Below are positions 1 to 5,764 of a stretch of DNA of 6,579 nt, piece by piece; position 1 is the stretch's first letter; each line of letters begins with the position of its first letter. The DNA lies in contig CAJARE010000159.1 in assembly GCA_903944255.1 (NCBI GenBank), positions 1 through 6,579 on the forward strand, written 5' to 3'. The position numbers were made by a program, and so were the translations under genes. Under the pieces are notes generated by a model. That model saw only the letters and a program-made list of their open reading frames with translations, was not told the DNA's origin and searched no databases. The stretch comes from an uncultured beta proteobacterium. Lineage in GTDB: Bacteria; Pseudomonadota; Gammaproteobacteria; Burkholderiales; Burkholderiaceae.

Positions 1-938
1 GGGTAAGGGCATGCGCCATCATTTTTGCTTTGATTTTAGCGCTGCTCACATATAGATATGTTGAAAAGCCTATTAAGCAAAAAAAATTTAGACCACAAAA
101 AACTATTGTATTAACTATCTTCATGATTGTGGTTGCTTTTATTGGCTGGAATATCCATGCTCGGGATGGCCTTGCTTTCCGTTCAGTTGTATTAAAAAAT
201 GCAAACCCTGTTGATTTAGAAAAGTTGGATGGTGGTGGATGGGCGCAGGACGAAGGCTTTATTCAAGGGTTTACTTGTAAATATTACAGTGAAGAATGTA
301 TGCCCTTAAATTCACAAAAAAAGAAAATCTTAGTTTGGGGTGATTCTCATGCTCGGATGATGAGTTACGGGATTAATCAATCCATAAAGTCAAATTGGGA
401 GTCGCTGCTAATTGCAGCTCCAGGGTGCAATCCAGCGCTCGTTCTAGCTTCTGGGGAGCATCAAGACGAGTGCACTAAAAATAATGCGTTTGCTACATCG
501 CAAATTAAAAAATTTCATCCAGAAATTGTTTTGCTCGCTCAAAGGGATGCTTGGGACCCAGCAAAGGTAGATGTTTTATTTAACGAGTTAATCAAAATGG
601 GCGTTAAAAAAGTACTGTATCTAGGAAAATCACCTGAATGGACTGCAAAATTACCTAAAATTGTGATGCGTAGAGGTTGGCTTAGAGTTGATAGATATAG
701 TAAAGCCGATTTAAATTTTGAAAACTTAGCATCAGATGCCATAGCAAAAAAACAATTTCAGCCGAATTCGCAAAAGCAATATATAGATTTAATTGGGCTT
801 TTTTGCAGGGATGAGGGATGCATGGTATTTTTAGGAAGTGACATTTACACTGGCTTAACTTCGTTTGATACTAATCATCTTTCCCCCATTGCATCAGAAT
901 TTGCCGCTAAGGAGCTCCTTGTTAAGTACCTAGATTAA
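1..938 (+). CDS. OafA/OatA-type O-acyltransferase with C-terminal SGNH domain (3' part, 5' end outside window)
   Basis: The frame is open from base 3 to the TAA at 936-938, giving 311 visible residues, so the start lies upstream; a TTG at 30-32 is internal. It opens with the last transmembrane helix of the acyltransferase-3 domain and the family end signature TYRYVEKPI (residues 16-24). A basic loop and one more helix (about 34-53) follow, then a domain expected in the periplasm. That domain has the SGNH block I motif GDSH (113-116, nucleophile Ser115) and a DTNHLS motif (289-294) supplying Asp289 and His292. The usual block III Asn is not obvious; the equivalent stretch reads LLAQRDAW. Six cysteines (92, 99, 142, 156, 268, 273) fit periplasmic disulfides. 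Family members acylate O-antigen, peptidoglycan or exopolysaccharide sugars; the substrate here cannot be told. AT-rich relative to its neighbours, which suggests a surface-glycan island. Confidence 0.9.
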   Translation, partial: VRACAIIFALILALLTYRYVEKPIKQKKFRPQKTIVLTIFMIVVAFIGWNIHARDGLAFRSVVLKNANPVDLEKLDGGGWAQDEGFIQGFTCKYYSEECMPLNSQKKKILVWGDSHARMMSYGINQSIKSNWESLLIAAPGCNPALVLASGEHQDECTKNNAFATSQIKKFHPEIVLLAQRDAWDPAKVDVLFNELIKMGVKKVLYLGKSPEWTAKLPKIVMRRGWLRVDRYSKADLNFENLASDAIAKKQFQPNSQKQYIDLIGLFCRDEGCMVFLGSDIYTGLTSFDTNHLSPIASEFAAKELLVKYLD

Positions 939-963
939 TTTTATCTACAACATCGATCTTCTA

Positions 964-1117
964 TTAATTTTTTAAGAATCGGACGCTGCCTTTTTTAAGG
1001 CCATTTTTTGCGATGTTTTGATTTTTGTTTAGTGTTGCCACCTTTTCTGCTCCTCAGTGGGACAGGCTTGGGCTTTAGTTTTTACTGTTTCTTTTTTGGG
1101 CCCTAATAAATTAGTAA
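964..1117 (-). other. AT-rich gap downstream of moaC with unresolved short basic reading frames
   Basis: No recognisable gene lies between the acyltransferase and moaC. On the minus strand three short frames run through it. One could start with GTG at 1136-1134 inside the end of moaC and stop at 1031-1029 (35 aa). One is a 28-residue, stop-bounded, strongly basic frame (about 1084-995) ending KHRKKWP, with no start codon. One could start with GTG at 1041-1039, 8 bases after a GAGGAG Shine-Dalgarno-like site (1055-1050), and stop at 966-964 (25 aa). Lysine-rich readings arise easily from A-rich DNA, so none is called a gene. A decayed small gene, a small-protein gene or a plain 3' UTR are all possible. 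Confidence 0.25.
988..1009 (+). terminator. Possible weak intrinsic terminator after the acyltransferase gene
   Basis: About 50 bases after the acyltransferase stop, GCCTT (988-992) pairs with AAGGC (997-1001) across a TTTT loop. CA and a run of six T (1004-1009) follow. The stem is only 5 bp, so the terminator is probably weak. The order hairpin then T-run fits plus-strand transcription and not the opposing moaC transcript. Confidence 0.45.
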
Positions 1118-1597
1118 CTACAAAGCGGCCTTCCACTCCCCACTCTTACCGCCACTCTTTTCTAAGAGCTTGACATCACCCATGACCATACCTCTATCGA
1201 CTGACTTCGCCATATCGTAGATAGTGAGTAGGGCGACTTGGACTGCGGTGAGGGCTTCCATTTCAACGCCCGTTGGGCCAGTGGTTTCTGCTTTAACTTG
1301 GCAGGTGATGCTGCTTTCAGCCTTATTTAGCTGAAATTCTAGGCTGACATGGCTTAGGGCCAGGGGGTGACAAAGTGGGATGAGATCTGATGTTTTCTTG
1401 GATGCCTGAATACCCGCAATTCGGGCGATTCCTAAAACATCCCCCTTTTTATGGCTTCCAGCCTCTACCATTTCAAAGGTCTGGGGGAGCATGGTGATCT
1501 TGCCTGTAGCCACAGCGACTCTATGGGTATTAGGCTTATCGCCTACATTGACCATATGAGCTTGGCCGCTGGCATCAAAATGAGTTAGTTTGTTCAT
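1118..1597 (-). CDS. moaC: Cyclic pyranopterin monophosphate synthase MoaC
   Basis: A complete 159-residue MoaC, close to the usual length of about 160. MoaC acts with the radical-SAM enzyme MoaA in the first step of molybdenum cofactor synthesis, converting 3',8-cyclo-7,8-dihydro-GTP to cyclic pyranopterin monophosphate in the cytoplasm. The known active-site residues align without gaps to E. coli numbering: Lys51 in HKKGDV, His77 in DLIPLCHPL, Glu112 and Glu114 in GVEMEALTA, Asp128 and Lys131 in IYDMAK. The end KSGGKSGEW is also typical. The ATG start is firm because the N-terminus (MNKLTHFDASGQAHMV) matches the family from its first residues. No clear Shine-Dalgarno is seen before it. It is divergent from the metalloprotease gene with 23 bases between start codons, so its promoter must extend into that gene. 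No other moa gene is in view. Confidence 0.97.
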   Translation of the reverse strand: MNKLTHFDASGQAHMVNVGDKPNTHRVAVATGKITMLPQTFEMVEAGSHKKGDVLGIARIAGIQASKKTSDLIPLCHPLALSHVSLEFQLNKAESSITCQVKAETTGPTGVEMEALTAVQVALLTIYDMAKSVDRGMVMGDVKLLEKSGGKSGEWKAAL

Positions 1598-1620
1598 GGG
1601 ATAAGTTTTACCATATAGGG
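1598..1620. promoter_or_regulatory. 23-base divergent spacer between moaC and the M48 protease gene
   Basis: This short spacer separates the two start codons. It is too short for two full promoters, so the elements must overlap coding sequence on one or both sides. An AT-rich stretch, CCATATAG (1611-1618), could serve as a -10 element in either direction, but no convincing -35 partner at standard spacing was found. AGGG (1617-1620) touches the protease ATG and is too close for a normal Shine-Dalgarno. The exact promoter positions are inference only. Confidence 0.4.
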
Positions 1621-3336
1621 ATGCAAGTGATAAAGCCAGTAGGCAAAATTTCCTTTATTCGACGTTTATTAGCCATCCAATTGATGCTGGCGCTAGCTTG
1701 TTCTGGCACTTCCCCTGCCTTTGCTGCTCCACCAATACCTGCGCCTGTAGGGGATGTTTCTGTTCAGGGTGATTCGGCTGCCATACAAAATCTCAGAGGT
1801 CTCATGCAGTCTCCCGATGCAAGGCCTGCTAATGCTCCAAACCGGAGTAGTTTGCAAACCCAGCCAACTTTGGTATTGCCTGATATGGGCGATCCTGGAG
1901 GTGATTCCCTGAGCCGAATTGATGAGCGTAAATATGGCGAGATGATCATGCGCCAGATTCGTCCAGACGTGGATTACTCCAATGACTGGCCTCTCTATGA
2001 TTACCTCAATCAAATGGAGCGACGCCTATTGCAAGCCGCCAAGAAATTACAACTTGGGGGTGCAAATGAACAAGGTAGTGGCGCCTATAACTTTGAAGTC
2101 TTTGCGGTCAAAGACAGCACAATTAATGCATTTGCATTACCTGGTGGATTTATTGGATTTCATACGGGCTTGATCGTGAACGCAGAGTCTGACTCTGAAG
2201 TAGCTTCAGTCATGGGCCATGAAACAGGACATGTTTTGCAGCGGCACCTGGCTCGTCAAATGGATAAACAAGCTACCAATACCATGATCGCTATTGCAGG
2301 TATGGTGCTTGGTGCTTTGGCGATGTCTCGCAACCCTTCGGCTGGTGCAGGGCTGATGCAAGGAGGACAGGCAGCCGCTATTAGTAATCAACTGTCTTAC
2401 TCACGGGACGCTGAGCGTGAAGCAGATCGTATTGGCTTTCAGATTCTGGAAGCGAGTGGGTATGACGTGAATGGCGCACCCGCTTTTTTCCAAAGACTAC
2501 AAAAAATTACCGGGATTATGGACAAAGGTGTCCCAGGCTATGTGCGCACCCATCCATTAACCACCGATCGTATTGCAGAGATGCAAGATCGAGTACGTAT
2601 GGTGCCTGCCAGAAATGTACCTACTGCAGTAGAGTTTTATTTTATAAAAGCACGTGCTCGCATGGAGCAATCTGGTTCATCTAGTGGACTATATGATCTA
2701 CGGAATACTTTTGAAAGTCTGAGTAAGCAAGCTCCTATTGGCAAACAGATGGAAGGCACTTATGGTCTTGCTTTGATTGCCCAGCGCCAAGGAAAAATAG
2801 ACCAAGCAGAGACTTATTTGCAGCAAGCACGTAAGTTAGCGCAATCGGCCAGTGCTCCGGGCTCACCGATTCAAAGGCAAAGCTTATCGCTTGATATCAC
2901 TTCCTCTGAACTAGCTCTGGCGAAAGGTAAGAATGAGGAAGCGCTGCAAATTGCCCACACCGCCCTCAATACTTTTCCCCAATCCTATGCTGCTGGCGTC
3001 GCGATGATTAACGCAGAGTTAAAGCTTGGAAAAACCAATGATGCGATCAATTGGTTAAAGACTAGAACCCGTCTTCAACCCAATGAAGTGGTCTGGTGGT
3101 CTTTACTCTCCAATGCTTATGATCAGGCAAAAAATGTTCCTTTAAGGCACTATGCGCTTGGAGAAAAGTATGCACTTGAGGGTGCTTGGCCTTCAGCAAT
3201 CGAGCAGCTCAAGATTGCTCGTGCTACTGGTGGCACTGATTATTATCAAGGCTCGAGTATTGATGCGCGTTTACGTGAAATGCAAAGACAGTATCAAGAA
3301 GAACTAAAAGAGCAAGGCAAGAATAAGTCTGGATAG
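1621..3336 (+). CDS. Secreted M48 zinc metalloprotease with C-terminal TPR repeats, BepA/YfgC-like
   Basis: 571 residues, longer than E. coli BepA (about 487). A Sec signal peptide is visible: basic RR at 14-15, a hydrophobic core and a likely cleavage after AFA at 35. A Pro/Ser-rich, probably flexible stretch to about residue 95 accounts for much of the extra length. The peptidase M48 domain follows (about 100-330). It has HETGH at 200-204 (zinc ligands His200 and His204, catalytic Glu201), the third-ligand motif EREADRIG (Glu265), and THPLTTDRI with His311, which corresponds to the regulatory His246 of E. coli BepA. The remainder to about 560 is helical and TPR-like. Known relatives act in the periplasm, aiding LptD assembly or degrading stalled outer-membrane proteins; the role here is inferred. 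No in-frame ATG, GTG or TTG lies upstream before a stop at 1549-1551, which supports this start despite a poor ribosome site. The gene ends in three tandem stops, TAG-TGA-TGA. Confidence 0.92.
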   Translation: MQVIKPVGKISFIRRLLAIQLMLALACSGTSPAFAAPPIPAPVGDVSVQGDSAAIQNLRGLMQSPDARPANAPNRSSLQTQPTLVLPDMGDPGGDSLSRIDERKYGEMIMRQIRPDVDYSNDWPLYDYLNQMERRLLQAAKKLQLGGANEQGSGAYNFEVFAVKDSTINAFALPGGFIGFHTGLIVNAESDSEVASVMGHETGHVLQRHLARQMDKQATNTMIAIAGMVLGALAMSRNPSAGAGLMQGGQAAAISNQLSYSRDAEREADRIGFQILEASGYDVNGAPAFFQRLQKITGIMDKGVPGYVRTHPLTTDRIAEMQDRVRMVPARNVPTAVEFYFIKARARMEQSGSSSGLYDLRNTFESLSKQAPIGKQMEGTYGLALIAQRQGKIDQAETYLQQARKLAQSASAPGSPIQRQSLSLDITSSELALAKGKNEEALQIAHTALNTFPQSYAAGVAMINAELKLGKTNDAINWLKTRTRLQPNEVVWWSLLSNAYDQAKNVPLRHYALGEKYALEGAWPSAIEQLKIARATGGTDYYQGSSIDARLREMQRQYQEELKEQGKNKSG

Positions 3337-3355
3337 TGATGAGCTGATTGTTATC

Positions 3356-3970
3356 CTAGGCGCTAGGCTGAGCAAGGTAATCAAAGCGATTGGCTAATTC
3401 TGATGAATGAATGGGATCTAGAGGCAGTTGTTTGCCATGCCAGCTCCAAGATCCTCCAAAGCTACAAGCTTCTTCTTTAAGGGTGGCTAACTCAGAAAAA
3501 AGATCTAGATCGTGATCATGCAAGAGGGCAATGCTCTCAGTAGTTTGTAGCTTAAATTGCGCTCTATCACTCTCTTCATAAACTGCCTGAGTGATATTTC
3601 CGACGATATAAATATTGCCTTTCTCATCGCTGAGAGCTGCTGTGGGTTCTATTGGGCTTTGACATTGCGTTAATAGTTTGACGCCTTGATCGCTGGGAAT
3701 CATTCTGACTATCCAGGGCGTGGCATCTAGCGTAATGAATACACGCTGCGGACCGTTCTGAAAAAAGTATTTACCTTGCGTATCTCGTGCATAGTTTCTG
3801 GAGATGAATTCATTGAGGGACTGGTGCTTAATGACCTGACCGGGAAGATTATTTTGCTGGGTAAATTCATCACGCATACGCCATTGGCCACGGCGATCTA
3901 AAGCAAGCCAGCCATAACAATCAGGAACATCAGGCCACTTGATCAGAGACCGAATAACTTGCTCATCCAT
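3356..3970 (-). CDS. Conserved protein of unknown function (possibly the DUF2946-named betaproteobacterial family)
   Basis: 204 residues, with no signal peptide or membrane helix, so probably cytoplasmic. I recall similar Burkholderiales proteins annotated as DUF2946 (PF11161), but the family name is from memory and uncertain; no function is known to me. Conserved-looking patches are WPDVPDCYGWLALD (12-25) followed by RGQWRMR (27-33), SRNYARD (58-63 region), a beta-rich stretch with NGPQRVFI and TPWIVRM (72-90), and an aromatic patch FGGSWSWHG (171-179). It is the last gene of the leftward run, starting 8 bases after the NTF2-like gene stops, so the two are probably translated from one transcript. 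There is no strong Shine-Dalgarno before its ATG, which would fit translational coupling. It converges on the metalloprotease gene with a 19-base gap. Confidence 0.8.
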   Translation of the reverse strand: MDEQVIRSLIKWPDVPDCYGWLALDRRGQWRMRDEFTQQNNLPGQVIKHQSLNEFISRNYARDTQGKYFFQNGPQRVFITLDATPWIVRMIPSDQGVKLLTQCQSPIEPTAALSDEKGNIYIVGNITQAVYEESDRAQFKLQTTESIALLHDHDLDLFSELATLKEEACSFGGSWSWHGKQLPLDPIHSSELANRFDYLAQPSA

Positions 3971-3978
3971 TGCGGAAC

Positions 3979-4413
3979 TTAATGCAAGCCGTGAGGCGTA
4001 GACGGGGCATCAAAGGTTTCTTCGGTAGAAAGGCTAGCATGCAAATGAGCGATTCGCCATCCTTGACTATCTTGCAACAAGACTAAAGTAATGTTCAGAA
4101 AAAAATCGGCTTCCACTTGATCAGGTCTGAGATGTACTGCTTCAGTTGTGTCGTAGATCGCAGCACCCAAAATAGTATGACTAATGCAAGCAATTGGCTC
4201 TAAAAATAATGGCTGCTTAGAGAGTAGTCTTTCTAAACCCTTACGAATTTCTGCATGGCCACTGAGGCGATGCCCTTCAGGTAGAACGCAGGTAATAGAG
4301 TCATCATCTAGCCAAATATCTAATGCGCCTTGAACGTCACGATGTTTTAAGGCATCGCGCCAAGCATCAACAACATCATCCGCATTATCAAAAAGTCTGG
4401 CAAGTTTTGTCAT
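3979..4413 (-). CDS. NTF2/SnoaL-like small protein
   Basis: 144 residues with the pattern of a nuclear transport factor 2-like (SnoaL/DUF4440-type) cone fold. An N-terminal helix (ADDVVDAWRDALKHRD, 11-26) leads into the aspartate-rich WLDDDSITCVLPEG (34-47). SGHAEIRKGLERLL (51-64) follows, then beta strands ending in the family-typical GWRIAHLHAS (118-127). There is no signal peptide. Proteins of this fold bind small hydrophobic ligands or act as isomerases or ketosteroid-like enzymes, but many have no known role; the sequence does not reveal a substrate. It lies 26 bases downstream of waaF and 8 bases upstream of the unknown-function gene, so it is probably co-transcribed with both. The ATG at 4413-4411 is the natural start, but no good Shine-Dalgarno precedes it. 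The fold assignment is fairly secure; the function is not. Confidence 0.85.
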   Translation of the reverse strand: MTKLARLFDNADDVVDAWRDALKHRDVQGALDIWLDDDSITCVLPEGHRLSGHAEIRKGLERLLSKQPLFLEPIACISHTILGAAIYDTTEAVHLRPDQVEADFFLNITLVLLQDSQGWRIAHLHASLSTEETFDAPSTPHGLH

Positions 4414-4439
4414 GAGTAGGGCTTTAGTTTGAATGACGT

Positions 4440-5498
4440 CTATAAGGTACTGAGTGTAGTCAAAACTTGCTCAGGAAGGATATCTTTTAAGCACTTTAAG
4501 TGACCTAAAGGGCATTCTTTTTTATGGCAAGGGCTACAAGGCAAGTTCAGCCAAATCACTTTGGCCTTCTCAGACAAGGGTGGGGTATGGATAGGATCAC
4601 TGGAGCCAAAGATCGCTACCTGTGGAATGCTGAGTGCAGCTGCGACATGCATTAGCCCAGAATCATTACTAATAACGGCCTTACTCATTCCAATAAGAGC
4701 AATCGCTTCATCTAAAGAAGTATTGCCACACCAATTATGAATATGGGAATCTTGCTTTGCTAGAGAGGCAATCTCCTTACCAAGAATTTGATCGCTCTTG
4801 CTCCCAAGCAGGATGATGTTATGGTTGGGATTATTAGAAACCAATTGGGTAGCCAAGCTTGCAAAATGATCTGTAGGCCAGCGTTTGCTGGGGCCGTATT
4901 CAGCGCCAGGGCACAGGACATAAATTGCTGAGTTTGGCCCTGATAAGTTGATATTGGCGTTTTGGAGTTTTCTGTCAACTGATTGCTTTGCGTTTGTCGA
5001 TACATTTAAGCGCGGAGCTATTTCATTACTAACGCTAGGCTGGCTTTCTATTGCTTCTTCATCATTGAGAAGCTTGCCAAGAGCCAGATAGTGCTCCAGC
5101 ATTGGGGGCCGATTGACTTTGCTTGGGTTATCTAGCGCAACATTGATGAGGCCAAAGCGCATCTCGCCGCGATATCCGATACGCAGAGGAATATTGGCTA
5201 ACCAAGGAATGAGTGCGGACTTAAAGCTATTGGGTAACACAAAACAGGCTTGATATTTTTTGGATTCAACTTGCTTTGCAATCTGCTTGCGCAGACTCCA
5301 CTGTAATTGCTTGTGCTCAAATGGCGCTTCGATCACTTCACTAACTTCAGAGCAAGCGCGATAGATGGGGGCTACCCAAGTGCTGGCAAGAACATCAATT
5401 GTTGAGTCAGGATAAAGCGCTTTGATGCTCGCCAATAAAGGCTGAGTCATCACGGCATCCCCAATCCAGTTTGGGGCGATGATCAGAATACCTGGCAT
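4440..5498 (-). CDS. waaF: ADP-heptose:LPS heptosyltransferase II
   Basis: 352 residues, the usual length for WaaF (glycosyltransferase family 9). It transfers the second L,D-heptose from ADP-heptose onto heptose I of the LPS inner core on the cytoplasmic face of the inner membrane. The N-terminal domain opens with APNWIGDAVM (8-17), whose Asp14 corresponds to the catalytic-base aspartate of the family. YRGEMRFGLIN (109-119) lies in the acceptor side. The C-terminal nucleotide-sugar domain holds CPGAEYGPSKRWP (196-208) and SNDSGLMHVAAAL (277-289) followed by IFGSSDP (296-302). Near the end is a CX2CX4CX6C cluster (Cys321, 324, 329, 336, with His333) typical of the WaaF branch, which argues for WaaF over WaaC. 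The linker at 145-185 is variable and polar. A GGGA at about 8 bases before the ATG is a weak ribosome site. Confidence 0.94.
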   Translation of the reverse strand: MPGILIIAPNWIGDAVMTQPLLASIKALYPDSTIDVLASTWVAPIYRACSEVSEVIEAPFEHKQLQWSLRKQIAKQVESKKYQACFVLPNSFKSALIPWLANIPLRIGYRGEMRFGLINVALDNPSKVNRPPMLEHYLALGKLLNDEEAIESQPSVSNEIAPRLNVSTNAKQSVDRKLQNANINLSGPNSAIYVLCPGAEYGPSKRWPTDHFASLATQLVSNNPNHNIILLGSKSDQILGKEIASLAKQDSHIHNWCGNTSLDEAIALIGMSKAVISNDSGLMHVAAALSIPQVAIFGSSDPIHTPPLSEKAKVIWLNLPCSPCHKKECPLGHLKCLKDILPEQVLTTLSTL

Positions 5499-5512
5499 GG
5501 GTTGTATCCCGA

Positions 5513-5531
5513 TTCAGCGCCTTTCAGCGCC
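5513..5531. repeat. Short tandem direct repeat upstream of waaF
   Basis: TTCAGCGCC occurs at 5513-5521 and again at 5523-5531, a 10-base period, in the 41-base gap between the zinc-finger gene and waaF. In the mRNA sense it reads GGCGCTGAA twice, ending shortly before the waaF ribosome site. With only two copies it may be chance or a small duplication. Confidence 0.5.
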
Positions 5532-5539
5532 GATCTGAT

Positions 5540-5728
5540 TTAGTGTCCGTGTGGCTCAGTGCCAGGAATGAGCTTGTACTCTGCGCCACAATAAGGACAC
5601 TTTGCATCGCCAGTTTTGGTGATGTCTAAAAACACGCGTGGATGTGAATTCCAAGCAGGAGTCTTATCGGTTGGGCAATGTAATGGTAGATCTTTGCCAT
5701 CTACCATCACTACTTGAGCTTGAGTCAT
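5540..5728 (-). CDS. Small CHCC zinc-finger protein (zf-CHCC family)
   Basis: 62 residues matching the zf-CHCC family (PF10276), which is related to the mitochondrial complex I accessory subunit NDUFS6. The four zinc ligands are at the expected spacing: Cys18 in LHCP, His29 in SHPRVFLDI, and Cys44 and Cys47 in AKCPYCGAEYKL. In bacteria these proteins are cytoplasmic and of unsettled function; a link to respiratory complex I is inferred from the eukaryotic relative only. An AGGA 8 bases before the ATG (plus-strand 5737-5740) is a good Shine-Dalgarno and fixes the start. The gene lies 36 bases after ilvE and 41 bases before waaF. This ilvE, zinc finger, waaF order is, from memory, common in Burkholderiales. 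The His-rich end PHGH could add metal affinity but is not part of the core motif. Confidence 0.92.
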   Translation of the reverse strand: MTQAQVVMVDGKDLPLHCPTDKTPAWNSHPRVFLDITKTGDAKCPYCGAEYKLIPGTEPHGH

Positions 5729-5764
5729 TGATTGATTCCTGGTTGCTAGAGATTACTGCAACAT

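Noticed and set aside
30..32. TTG as start of the acyltransferase
   Set aside because: The same frame is open to the left edge and encodes the end of a transmembrane helix, so the gene begins outside the window.
1094..1100. A AAA AAG slippery-type heptamer on the minus strand after moaC
   Set aside because: The frame that would slip is blocked by a TAG just upstream, and no coding frame feeds into it.
1055..1117. Hairpin terminator for moaC using GGGC/GCCC
   Set aside because: The arms are only 4 bases, more than 20 bases apart, and not followed by a T-run on the minus strand.
1681..1704. Lipobox-like LALAC in the protease signal peptide
   Set aside because: Positions -3 and -2 before the cysteine are Ala and Leu, not the preferred Leu and Ala/Ser/Thr, and a good AFA signal peptidase I site follows.
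1693..2391. Open frames opposite to and overlapping the protease gene
   Set aside because: They lie inside a gene with clear domains and motifs, and their translations resemble no family.
4760..5005. Alternative-frame open stretch inside waaF
   Set aside because: It overlaps well-conserved WaaF sequence and has no recognisable features.
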